From positions 1-64,000 of the forward strand of contig JAFLDV010000013.1 of NCBI GenBank assembly GCA_017302255.1: a stretch of 64,000 bases of DNA, in the 5' to 3' direction. Both the position numbers and the translations under genes were made by a program. Position 1 is the first letter of the stretch. Each line of letters starts with the position of its first letter. The notes beneath the pieces were generated by a model that had not been told where the DNA came from, ran no database searches, and worked only from the letters and a program-made list of their open reading frames with translations. This document shows, piece by piece, positions 26,629-35,080 of this stretch. The stretch comes from Gammaproteobacteria bacterium (GTDB lineage: Bacteria; Pseudomonadota; Gammaproteobacteria; Enterobacterales; Alteromonadaceae).

Positions 26629-28401
26629 ATGTTGAAGAAGAGCTGGTGGATATCAGCTCTTTTTTTATGCGGTTTTAGCAGCAATTCATTTGCAGGTTCG
26701 GAAGATTTAACCTGGGATTTGCTGATCCACAGTTTCGAGCAACAAGCGCAAGTCACAGATCCAAAATTTTTGCTCTCCGCGAAAGATTTTTCGCCGTTAC
26801 GTGAGCAAGAGTTGACTATAGCCGCTTATCAACAGAATCCAACCGAAACCTTTTGTCGTTTTCCTGCTCGACTCACGTATCTAGCGCAACAAGGTTTGGT
26901 AAAACTGGCTGAAGAGCGTTTTGAACTCTGCCCCGAATTAAAAAAATTCGTAGATTTCGTACCCATGCAATCCTTGGAACTGGTTTATGCCTCCGAAGTG
27001 TTATCTTCGGCGACCAGTATGATGGGGCATGTATTTCTAAAAGCCAGCGGGCGCAATTTCCGCGGTACTCAAGTTGCCCATTCGTTGGCATATTTCACCG
27101 AAATTACCAGTCTCAACCCATTCAAATTAGTGGTTGATAGCACAATGGTCGGGATGCCAGGCTTTTTCACTGTGCGTCCGTTTGAATTGGATGTCGAGCA
27201 ATACCTCAACAAAGAACAGCGGAATTTATGGCAATTTAAACTCAAAGCAACACCAGAACGTTTAACGTTGTTGAAGCTGCATATTTGGGAATTGCATCAG
27301 ATTGAAATCACTTATTATTTTCAATCGTTTAATTGCGCGACAATGACCTTAGAAATGTTGGCGTTACTGGACCCGCAGATTTTAGCCTCTAGGGGCACCA
27401 TAGTTTCGCCGGGCGATGTGGTCAAAGCGGTGAAGCAGTCTTCACTGATTGAACAGACCCAAGTGAATGCAGCCCCACATTGGTTGTATAGCGCGTTGAA
27501 TGACTCAATGAGCAGCGATGAGCAACAGCATGTTCGAGATTGGACAGCACAAAGCCTGCAAACAAAGGCATTGCCGACGAACGACTTTGCACCCTCAGCA
27601 ATTGAAGCCGTTACATTAAAACTGGCAATCGATCGCGCCTTTACCTTGGGCCAATTGGACGAGGCGCAAAAAAATCAGATAGTTGCAAATTTACCGCCCG
27701 AATCAAACAGTGTGCTAGATGTCAGTCGCTACAAACACCCTGCGGCAACGCCTCAAGACTCGGCATTGACCGTTAGCTTTAATCATCAAGCTGATCGCAA
27801 TCAATTGTTATTGAGCTATTTACCTGCAGGCCATCAGCTCCAAAGTGACAACCGCCAGTATTTGTCTGAATCAGAACTGGTAATCGCCAAAACAACACTA
27901 GCTATTGATTCTTTGCACCAACATCTCAAGTTGCAAGAGTTTACCGTCTACGGCGTGCAGTCATACAGCCCAGATACTGAATTGTTCCCAGTACTTTCCG
28001 GCGAATTTTATCTCGGTTATCGCCCCATGCTCGATAATGAGCTCCTGCAACAATCTTTAGGCGAAATCTCTGGCGCAGCAGGTAAAAGCTGGCAATTGCA
28101 TCCAGATGTTATTGGATTTGCAATGGCTGGAGCTGGCTTGGCCACTGATCTTCGCGATAGTCGATTATTTGGATATGCCAAAACAGGTCTATTGGTAAAT
28201 TTGGCAGGCGATCTTAAATTAATCAGCAATTATGAGGCCAATACCGGCAGAGTTACCGGCGATGCCGATTACCAGCAATGGCAGAACACGCTAAGTTGGT
28301 TTGCCAAGAACAATCATGGTTTAAGCCTAAGTGCGAACCATGCATGGCATAGCCAATTCCAGACTACGAGTCTTGGTTTGGCCTACCATTATTATTTCTA
28401 A
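26629..28401 (+). CDS. DUF4105 (Lnb N-terminal-like) periplasmic/outer-membrane protein
   Basis: 590 residues with a signal peptide (about 1-22). The middle section holds the DUF4105 core: LELVYASEVLSSATSMMGHVFLK, here given only by its start LELVYASE and end MMGHVFL, then HSLAYFTE and FNCATMTLEMLALL (conserved Cys and His, suggesting a papain-like or NlpC-type arrangement). The C-terminal third alternates polar and hydrophobic residues and ends in AYHYYF, typical of outer-membrane beta-strands. No ribosome site is obvious for ATG 26629; a TTG at 26614 is an alternative. Physiological role not established. Confidence 0.75.
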   Translation: MLKKSWWISALFLCGFSSNSFAGSEDLTWDLLIHSFEQQAQVTDPKFLLSAKDFSPLREQELTIAAYQQNPTETFCRFPARLTYLAQQGLVKLAEERFELCPELKKFVDFVPMQSLELVYASEVLSSATSMMGHVFLKASGRNFRGTQVAHSLAYFTEITSLNPFKLVVDSTMVGMPGFFTVRPFELDVEQYLNKEQRNLWQFKLKATPERLTLLKLHIWELHQIEITYYFQSFNCATMTLEMLALLDPQILASRGTIVSPGDVVKAVKQSSLIEQTQVNAAPHWLYSALNDSMSSDEQQHVRDWTAQSLQTKALPTNDFAPSAIEAVTLKLAIDRAFTLGQLDEAQKNQIVANLPPESNSVLDVSRYKHPAATPQDSALTVSFNHQADRNQLLLSYLPAGHQLQSDNRQYLSESELVIAKTTLAIDSLHQHLKLQEFTVYGVQSYSPDTELFPVLSGEFYLGYRPMLDNELLQQSLGEISGAAGKSWQLHPDVIGFAMAGAGLATDLRDSRLFGYAKTGLLVNLAGDLKLISNYEANTGRVTGDADYQQWQNTLSWFAKNNHGLSLSANHAWHSQFQTTSLGLAYHYYF

Positions 28402-28418
28402 CCTAAACACATAAAAGC

Positions 28419-28442
28419 AAAGCGCGGCAATTGCCGCGCTTT
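28419..28442. terminator. Bidirectional terminator hairpin
   Basis: A perfect 24-bp palindrome (AAAGCGCGGCAA at 28419-28430 and its complement to 28442) between the convergent DUF4105 and sugar-porter genes. It has A/T flanks on both sides, so it can serve both strands. Confidence 0.8.
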
Positions 28443-28507
28443 ACGCTTACATTTGACAGCTGGTCCCACCCCAGCTGCCAATCCTAACCCAAGCAATAGA
28501 TTTAGTT

Positions 28508-29947
28508 TTACATCTCTTCGAGCTGTTTGCCGCGAGTCTCAGTGACATAACGCACCACAAAGAAAATACTCACCAGCGCCGAAAACGCATAAAAACCATA
28601 GGCGCCAGCCAAGCCAACAGAACTCAACATAATTGGGAAAGTCATGGTAATGGCGAAGTTGGCAATCCACTGCGCGCTTGCCGCAACCGCAAGGGCGGCG
28701 CCGCGGATGCGGTTATTAAACATCTCGCCTAATAACACCCAAACCACTGGACCCCAACTGATGCCAAAAAACACCACAAATAAATTGGCAGTAATCAGTG
28801 CCACGGTGCCGGTACTGTCGCTTAACATCAATTTGCCAGCCGCATCCAAGCCGGCGGTACCGAAAATAACCGTCAGTACAGCCAAAGTGACAAACATGCC
28901 GATACTGCCCACCAGCAGCGGCGGCTTACGGCCGACTTTATCAATCAGCGCTATAGCGACAAAAGTGGAAACGATGTTGGTAGTGCCCGCTAAAACATTG
29001 ATAAATAATGATTGGCTCTCATCAAACCCTGCGGCTTGCCAAAGTTCTGCACCGTAATAAAACACCACGTTGATGCCAACAAATTGCTGGAATACCGACA
29101 AAGCGATACCAACCCAAATAATTGGCTGAATTTTACTGGTGCCTTTAACCAGGAAGTCGACAAAGCCAGGCTTTTTATCACCTGCCAGCGATTGCTGCAC
29201 ACGTTCGATTTGTGCGGCTTCATCACCTGGACAAATGCGCGAGAACACTTGATTCGCCTCAGCTATCCGACCTTGAGCCACCAAAAACCGCGGCGATTCT
29301 GGAATAAGCAAAACCCCTAGCAGAAACAAAACTGACGGCACTAACTCCATCCAAAACATCCAGCGCCACGCCGGCAGCTCTAACCAAAGCACTGCTTCGG
29401 CACCGCCAGCTGCCGCCGCGATTAAATAATTACTGACAAATGCCATGAACAAACCAAGCACGATTGCCAGTTGTTGCAGCGTCGCTAAGCGGCCGCGAAA
29501 GGCAGGTGGCGCCACTTCCGAAATATAGGCAGGAGCCAGCACTGACGCAGCACCAATGCCTAGACCACCCAATAGACGATACCAAATAAAGGCGCTGGCA
29601 GTATCGGCATCGCCAGAGCCCCAAGCACTGATAGCAAACACCAATGCCGTCAATAACATCACTGGCTTTCTGCCATATTTATCAGCGGCAGGACCAGCGC
29701 ATAAAGCGCCAACAGCGCAGCCGAGCAACACCGACGCGACATTAAAACCGGTCGCTACGGCATCGGAATTAAATGCCTTGCCAAGCGCAGTAACAGTGCC
29801 GTTGATAACCCCGGAGTCAAAGCCAAATAAAAAGCCGCCTATCGCCGCAATGGCAGAAATAAAAATGATGTAAGCCATAGCCCCAGCCGAATTTGCTGAC
29901 GTTGCCAAATTTTGCGGTTGCGAAGAGCCCGGCATGGAGTTAGCCAT
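28508..29947 (-). CDS. Sugar porter family MFS transporter
   Basis: 479 residues, 12 predicted helices. Sugar-porter signatures are clear: GFLFGFDSGVINGT in helix 1, DKYGRKPVM (loop 2-3), YRLLGGLGIGAASVLAPAYISE, PESPRFLVAQGR (loop 6-7), QQFVGINVVFYY (helix 7) and DKVGRKPPLL (loop 8-9). Family members (XylE, GlcP, SGLT-unrelated proton symporters) import hexoses or disaccharides with H+. AAGGAAC precedes the ATG. It runs in the same direction as the FecI/FecR group but 88 bp after FecR, and it converges with the DUF4105 gene. Glucose, from GH97 or amylosucrase action, is a reasonable substrate by context only. Confidence 0.9.
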   Translation of the reverse strand: MANSMPGSSQPQNLATSANSAGAMAYIIFISAIAAIGGFLFGFDSGVINGTVTALGKAFNSDAVATGFNVASVLLGCAVGALCAGPAADKYGRKPVMLLTALVFAISAWGSGDADTASAFIWYRLLGGLGIGAASVLAPAYISEVAPPAFRGRLATLQQLAIVLGLFMAFVSNYLIAAAAGGAEAVLWLELPAWRWMFWMELVPSVLFLLGVLLIPESPRFLVAQGRIAEANQVFSRICPGDEAAQIERVQQSLAGDKKPGFVDFLVKGTSKIQPIIWVGIALSVFQQFVGINVVFYYGAELWQAAGFDESQSLFINVLAGTTNIVSTFVAIALIDKVGRKPPLLVGSIGMFVTLAVLTVIFGTAGLDAAGKLMLSDSTGTVALITANLFVVFFGISWGPVVWVLLGEMFNNRIRGAALAVAASAQWIANFAITMTFPIMLSSVGLAGAYGFYAFSALVSIFFVVRYVTETRGKQLEEM

Positions 29948-30034
29948 ACATGAAGTTCCTTGTTGTTATTGTTGAGGAAAGCACACCAGTGTCGATGCGG
30001 CCTGCTGCTGTTGCAAACAGGCCGGACCCGGCAA

Positions 30035-31144
30035 TTAACCGGCAAATTTCAGTAGAATTTTGTCACGGCTTAAACGCTCATGGCTGATGTTGAAATTGGT
30101 ACGGAAAATTTCAAGCAAGCCATTCACATCACCGGTTTTGAACATACCAGCGACATGGATCTCTTTGAGTTTGGCATCATCGGCCAGTTCAAACTGAATG
30201 TCGGTATAGCGACTAATTTCGGTCAGGGCATCTTCCAGATTTTCGCCACGGAAAATCAAATTGCCGGAGCGCCAAGATAAACTGGCGGCAAGTTCGACAG
30301 CATCCATTTGCTGGACTTGCTCACGGGCTTTACCTTTTGGATCTAAATCGACCCACTCGCCCTTCGAGATAGCCAATGAGCTTTGCGGTAAGCGTTTGCT
30401 AAGCAATTGCTCTGCCGGTGGCTCATCACCAGGATTGCTACCCACCAACACTTTGCCATCGGTGACAATCAACTCAACATGATCTTTGCGCAAATCGACA
30501 TTAAAGGCAGTCCCCACTGCTTGAATGATCTTGCCGCCAGCAATCACACTGAGTGGCCGTGATGTATCGTGAGCAACATCAATGTTGATTTCACCACGTT
30601 GCAACTCGATCACCCGCGCCGCTGCGCTGTAACGCACCACCACAAAACTGTTGGTATTGAGTACAAGCTTGCTGCTATCTGGCAGCTCAATGGTAGTGTT
30701 TTCGCCAACCCGCGTTTGATAAGTCACTTGCATCGACGCGATAGACGACGATGGATTGACCATCGGCAACACTTCGCTGCGATAAATTAAGCCACCGAAT
30801 AGTAACAACGCCGCAGTTGATGCTGCCATCGCCAATGCCCGCAATGGCCGTTTATTGTTGCGGCCCGTCTGACTATCATTCTGAGCATTTTGCGGTTCAA
30901 CAGCGCCAAATAACGCCGAAAGCCGACTTAGTGCATCCATTTTGTCCCAGAGTTTGGCGACTTCAAACAGCACTTGTTGATTTAACGGCGAAGCTGCCAG
31001 CCATTGCTGCAACGCTACTTGTTCATCTTCTTGCAGTTCCCGGTCAATACGGGCGATCCATTCACAGGCCTGTTCCAGACGCTGAGCATCCAACATGGTT
31101 TGTTGGTGTTTCGACTGCAGATGGATCTGGTGAATATTACTCAT
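30035..31144 (-). CDS. FecR-family anti-sigma factor/regulator
   Basis: 369 residues. The cytoplasmic N-terminus (about 1-100) has the FecR_N pattern ACEWIARIDRELQEDE and LQQWLAASPLN, followed by one membrane helix (about 104-122, MAASTAALLLFGGLIY) and a periplasmic FecR domain (about 150-260: GENTTIELPDSSKLVLNTNS, then AVGTAFNVDL). The C-terminal region (about 285-369) resembles an STN fold (LSWRSGNLIFRGENLEDAL). It should hold the sigma factor encoded just upstream and sense the STN domain of the TonB receptor at 35081-38278. Its ATG overlaps the end of the sigma gene by 8 bp (translational coupling). Confidence 0.9.
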   Translation of the reverse strand: MSNIHQIHLQSKHQQTMLDAQRLEQACEWIARIDRELQEDEQVALQQWLAASPLNQQVLFEVAKLWDKMDALSRLSALFGAVEPQNAQNDSQTGRNNKRPLRALAMAASTAALLLFGGLIYRSEVLPMVNPSSSIASMQVTYQTRVGENTTIELPDSSKLVLNTNSFVVVRYSAAARVIELQRGEINIDVAHDTSRPLSVIAGGKIIQAVGTAFNVDLRKDHVELIVTDGKVLVGSNPGDEPPAEQLLSKRLPQSSLAISKGEWVDLDPKGKAREQVQQMDAVELAASLSWRSGNLIFRGENLEDALTEISRYTDIQFELADDAKLKEIHVAGMFKTGDVNGLLEIFRTNFNISHERLSRDKILLKFAG

Positions 31145-31712
31145 AGGATCCTCCTCTTGATTGTCGTTTTGCGATTTGCTGGCCCTGTCCTGTTTCGCTT
31201 CCCGTTGCTTTACGCATAAACAGCGTGCAACTTTTCATTCCGGTTGCGATATGTTTTTCTACTGTACTTTCACTAATGTGCAAACTCTCAGCAATTTCTC
31301 GCTGCGAGTAGCCGTAAACCTTCTTTAAAACAAACACTTTGCGACACTGCAGCGGCAACTGACGCACTGCTTCACAAAAGTGACCAAACTCATTACCGGA
31401 CAACACTTGGTCGTACACTTCATCGCGACAATTATCAGATAATAGCTGGTCCAGTAATTCAGTGTCTTCGACATGGTCGACATGTCGCACATCGGCTTGT
31501 TTGTGATAATCGAATGCCAAATTACGCGCTATGGTAAACATAAACGATTTTGGCGAACTGATTTGCGATTTGTCCTCAATCTGGCAAATCCGCACATAAG
31601 TTTCTTGCACGATATCTTCAATTTCGTGCGGTGGTACTATCCGAGACACCGCGCGGTAAATGCCACGCCGCGATGCTAGATAGACTTTATAAAACAATGA
31701 ATCGTTTGACAT
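31137..31712 (-). CDS. FecI-type ECF sigma factor
   Basis: 191 residues. Region 2 contains HEIEDIVQETYVRICQ and PKSFMFTIARNLAFDY; region 4 contains AVRQLPLQCRKVFVLKK and YSQREIAESLHISESTVEKHI. Length and motifs are those of FecI-like sigma factors. GGGA lies upstream of ATG 31712. Together with FecR (8-bp overlap) and the STN receptor it forms a surface-signalling system that probably drives the receptor gene group at 31846-38278 on the same strand. No autoregulated promoter was identified. Confidence 0.92.
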   Translation of the reverse strand: MSNDSLFYKVYLASRRGIYRAVSRIVPPHEIEDIVQETYVRICQIEDKSQISSPKSFMFTIARNLAFDYHKQADVRHVDHVEDTELLDQLLSDNCRDEVYDQVLSGNEFGHFCEAVRQLPLQCRKVFVLKKVYGYSQREIAESLHISESTVEKHIATGMKSCTLFMRKATGSETGQGQQIAKRQSRGGSYE

Positions 31713-31845
31713 TTTTCCCTTTTATATCGTTCTTATTGGTAGTCAAGTCAAGACCTTGTCGTTGTGTTTTCGCTGCAACGAATCTGCCCCGTTGCTGATA
31801 GACGAAATAGCCCCTAAAAATCCGCTAGTGATTTTCAAAAATATT

Positions 31846-32556
31846 TTAAATTAATTGCAAAAAACTACTGATGGTCAATCGACCATGGGCCGGATCGGCC
31901 GCTTTTGCGCCAATTTGTCGAATATCGCCAGAGTGCAATAAATTCCCAGGATAAATAATTGCACGATTGACCCGCGCTTCAACGTTAGTGATCTGCTGAA
32001 ACAACTCAGTGTCACCACTGATATAACTTGGGTTTTCATGCAGCCTTGCCGCCATCGCCTGTTGTTTTAACAACGTGGCATAACTTGGCAGTCGTGCCGC
32101 ATCAATCCGTTCAAAACCGGTATATTGATGGCGATAAAACGCCGTACCACCATGGCTAGCATCACATAAATAATGCACCATCGCCAATTGCATAGGCTCC
32201 ACAGTATCAAAGTGCGGCAACATCTGAATAGGCTTTAACTGCTCGGCTGGTGTGCTTGCTAATGAAAAAGCCGAAGTTAATAGCCGCAACTGCTGTGCTT
32301 TTGGCGCATAAACTCTTTGCAATAATGGCAATAATGCTGACAACGCTTGCTGGTAAAGCGCTGGCGTCTGGCAGCGAATGCCGGGATAAAAATTGGCCGG
32401 ATCCGTCTGATAATCGCCAGCCAGCGCCTGTTGCTGCAACCAATGGCTGTCGTTTAGCAGGCCATCGATAATCAGCAGCGGCGTTTGCTCTGAGCCAATG
32501 ATCTGACACTCAACCTTAGCCTGCTTATTGAGCACAATCGCTGCACTTTCCTGCAT
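31846..32556 (-). CDS. DUF6445 family protein, possible 2-oxoglutarate/Fe(II) oxygenase
   Basis: 236 residues. The pattern LPHFDTVEP (HxD), then AMVHYLCDASHGGTAFY, then LLHSGDI and GRLTISSFLQ resembles the HxD...H metal triad plus basic 2-oxoglutarate anchor of prolyl-hydroxylase-type oxygenases. The DUF6445 name comes from family recall; the oxygenase idea is my inference from these residues. ATG 32556 overlaps the end of the SapC gene (TAAAATG), indicating coupling; the in-frame TTG at 32589 is less likely. Its genes-of-company (TonB receptor, halogenase-like flavoprotein, SapC) recur in polysaccharide loci. Substrate unknown. Confidence 0.65.
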   Translation of the reverse strand: MQESAAIVLNKQAKVECQIIGSEQTPLLIIDGLLNDSHWLQQQALAGDYQTDPANFYPGIRCQTPALYQQALSALLPLLQRVYAPKAQQLRLLTSAFSLASTPAEQLKPIQMLPHFDTVEPMQLAMVHYLCDASHGGTAFYRHQYTGFERIDAARLPSYATLLKQQAMAARLHENPSYISGDTELFQQITNVEARVNRAIIYPGNLLHSGDIRQIGAKAADPAHGRLTISSFLQLI

Positions 32557-32557
32557 T

Positions 32558-33304
32558 TTAATAGCCAAGTTGCTTATTTTTGCGCGCAATTAAGCCATAA
32601 ATCTGTGCGGCAGAACCCAAAATGGCATAAACGGCACCAAGCAAACCTTGTTGATGCAACCGCACTAAGTGCTCCGCAGGCAGCTGAGCTAATTGCTGCT
32701 CGTCGATGGTGTATAGACCATTTAGCTTTGTGATGCTTTGATCGGCAAAAGTGATTTCCAGCGACATCGGCTGCAGCAAACGCAATGCCAGTAGCTCTGA
32801 GAGCAACAGCTCGCGTTGTTGTTCACCTTGCAGCAACTGCGCAAGTTTAAGTTTGGCATCGCGGTAATAGGCTGTTTCGCTGCCGTCGGCATTAAACAAG
32901 GCCTCAGCATCCGCTGGCAATCGTTGTGCGCCCAAGCGCTCGGTACTAAACAGCGTCGCCGGGCTATCCAAGTCAATGCAGACCACATAATCCGCAGCAT
33001 CAGGTGTTGCTTTACCGACAAAAAACGGCTGGCGCTGAATTTGCAAAGGCAGATAAATGCCCTGCCAATGTCCCTGCTCCAGCATTAAGTTTTCCTGCAC
33101 CGCAAAGCCCGTTAACGCCGCCAGCACGAACTGACCGGTTTGGCCGTTTTTCGCCAGCACCACGGGCAATTGCGTAGCGACATGGCTCAATTCAGCTGGA
33201 ATAAGCGGAATTAAATTTTGCCCTGCAGCATGGGTATCAATCTGACTGGGTACCACCAACAGATGTTGATGTAACGCGGGTTGCACCGCAACGAGATTAG
33301 CCAT
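32558..33304 (-). CDS. SapC family protein
   Basis: 248 residues, cytoplasmic, with no signal peptide. Sequence features of the SapC family (named after a Campylobacter S-layer locus protein) are the early VPSQIDTHAAGQNLIPLIPAELS region, LAALTGFAVQENL, YLPLQIQRQPFFVGK, VCIDLDS and LNGLYTIDEQQLAQLP. AAGGTGAACC precedes ATG 33304. It is coupled to the DUF6445 gene and lies 30 bp after the third halogenase-like gene. In TonB/halogenase loci of marine bacteria SapC is a frequent companion of unknown function, perhaps acting on receptor-imported glycans or surface layers. Confidence 0.8.
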   Translation of the reverse strand: MANLVAVQPALHQHLLVVPSQIDTHAAGQNLIPLIPAELSHVATQLPVVLAKNGQTGQFVLAALTGFAVQENLMLEQGHWQGIYLPLQIQRQPFFVGKATPDAADYVVCIDLDSPATLFSTERLGAQRLPADAEALFNADGSETAYYRDAKLKLAQLLQGEQQRELLLSELLALRLLQPMSLEITFADQSITKLNGLYTIDEQQLAQLPAEHLVRLHQQGLLGAVYAILGSAAQIYGLIARKNKQLGY

Positions 33305-33333
33305 GGTTCACCTTGTTCTTATTAGATTTGTTA

Positions 33334-34947
33334 TTAGATGTTTTGAAAGCCATATTGGCGAATTTTATCGATAAGCTCGCGATTACTCGGCAACAGCGTC
33401 AAGGCTTGATCAATCATCTTCCGATTTTGCTGAAGCTGCGAAGCGACAAAATCCCAGTTGTTTAATTGCCGGCTTTGGCGCGCCGTTTCGCTACGAAAAC
33501 CCATGCCGTAAAGCACATACTGATAACTCGCAGCCGGGAATACTTCGTTGTTGCTGGTGAAATCTAAATCGCCAGGCGCGCGGTGTTGCCATAACTGCAT
33601 CAGATCCTGCAGGCTTTGCGGAATTGTCGCGAGGTCGCGGTTATCTCGCCAAAACGCACTGTCATCGCGCTGACTTAAAATGTAATGCAGCTTCAGAAAA
33701 TCGATGATTTTGTCCCAGCGATATAAAAAGGTTTCATTAAAACGCCGTGCGACAATATCCATCACACCACGAGTCGCAGGTAACTGCTCGGCTATCATTT
33801 GCGCCGACAATTCAACTAACACCAAGGCTGAGGCTTCTAGCGGTTCGAGAAAACCGGCAGACAGTCCTACCGCCACGCAGTTATTCTGCCAAAACCGTGT
33901 GCGATGACCACTTTCAATCGGGATTTTTCGCACCGCTAAATCGGCGATGGCAGGCCCGACATAACGGGCCAAGGTTTCACGCGCTTCTGCTTCACTGCAA
34001 TAACGGCTGGCATAGACATAACCCACACCCCGGCGATGCTGCAGACCAATGTCCCAAATCCAACCACAATCTTGCGCTGTGGAAATAGTATGCGAAGCAA
34101 TTGGCGCGTCGGACGTTTCATAAGGCACTTGCACCGCCAGCGCGGTATCGATAAACAGCACATCATCACAGCGCTTAAACGGCACTTGATAGTGCTTGCC
34201 TAACAACAAAGATTTAAAGCCAGTGCAATCGACAAATAAGTCGCCAGCAATCAGCCCATGATTTTGCGTTTGTACCGCCGCGATATCGCCATTGCTGGCG
34301 CTTTGCACAGCAATCACATCATCTTGAATATGTTCAACGCCCAGTTTTTCCATGCAATGGCGCTGCAAAAACACCCCGAACTTGCCAGAATCCAAGTGAT
34401 AGGCGTAATTCGCGACTGCGGCAAATTCAGCATGACGAATTGTTTTTGGCGCAAGGCCACGCTCACAAATCGCTTCTTGATAACATAAATCGTTGGAAAA
34501 TGAGCTAAATGGCCCGACGTTTGCCATGGCTGGCGACACATCCGTTGTTGCCGATGTACCATGCAAAGAGCCATGCAATGAGCCATGCAGCCAATAGGCT
34601 GCCATATCCGCTTTGCCAAAACCTTGCGGCAGCACCAACGGATGATAATAGAAATCTTCAGGTGATCCATCAACCCAACGGGCAAACTTGGCACCTTGTT
34701 TAAAAGTGGCATCACACTCGCGGATAAAATCAGTCTCGCTGATGCCAAGCGCTAACAAAGTGCTGCGCATGGTCGGCCATGTCCCTTCGCCCACGCCAAT
34801 CGGTGGAATACCCGGTGATTCAATCAAAATCACCCGCACTTGGCCCTGATGTTTGGCCGCAATACGACCGGCCGTTAACCAACCGGCATTACCACCGCCG
34901 ACAATGACCACGGTGTTGATGTGCTGAGTATGGGATTGTTGAGTCAT
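33334..34947 (-). CDS. Tryptophan-halogenase-like flavoprotein (3)
   Basis: 537 residues, the longest of the three homologues here. FAD-binding VVIVGGGNAGWLTAGRIA at about 13-30, IGVGEGTWPTMR, GLIAGDLFVDCTGFKSLL and SAGFLEPLEASALV are present. The WxWxIP motif is altered to WIWDIGLQ, so the Pro is lost, which may matter for halogenation. A His/Gly/Ser-rich repeat (LHGSLHGSLHG, about 122-134) is an insertion relative to the two proteins at 20990-23996. AGGATTTATCTC precedes the ATG. It lies between the STN receptor and SapC in the FecI/FecR-controlled group. Substrate unknown. Confidence 0.82.
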   Translation of the reverse strand: MTQQSHTQHINTVVIVGGGNAGWLTAGRIAAKHQGQVRVILIESPGIPPIGVGEGTWPTMRSTLLALGISETDFIRECDATFKQGAKFARWVDGSPEDFYYHPLVLPQGFGKADMAAYWLHGSLHGSLHGTSATTDVSPAMANVGPFSSFSNDLCYQEAICERGLAPKTIRHAEFAAVANYAYHLDSGKFGVFLQRHCMEKLGVEHIQDDVIAVQSASNGDIAAVQTQNHGLIAGDLFVDCTGFKSLLLGKHYQVPFKRCDDVLFIDTALAVQVPYETSDAPIASHTISTAQDCGWIWDIGLQHRRGVGYVYASRYCSEAEARETLARYVGPAIADLAVRKIPIESGHRTRFWQNNCVAVGLSAGFLEPLEASALVLVELSAQMIAEQLPATRGVMDIVARRFNETFLYRWDKIIDFLKLHYILSQRDDSAFWRDNRDLATIPQSLQDLMQLWQHRAPGDLDFTSNNEVFPAASYQYVLYGMGFRSETARQSRQLNNWDFVASQLQQNRKMIDQALTLLPSNRELIDKIRQYGFQNI

Positions 34948-35080
34948 GAGATAAATCCTGAGCTAAAACCAACTGCCTCGAACAATGGCGTCTAAAAATG
35001 GAGTCAGCAGTCGACCAACTGACTCCGAAAAGAGCACAGTGGCCACCTAGGGAATGGCGGCCACTGCTTACACCACCAGG

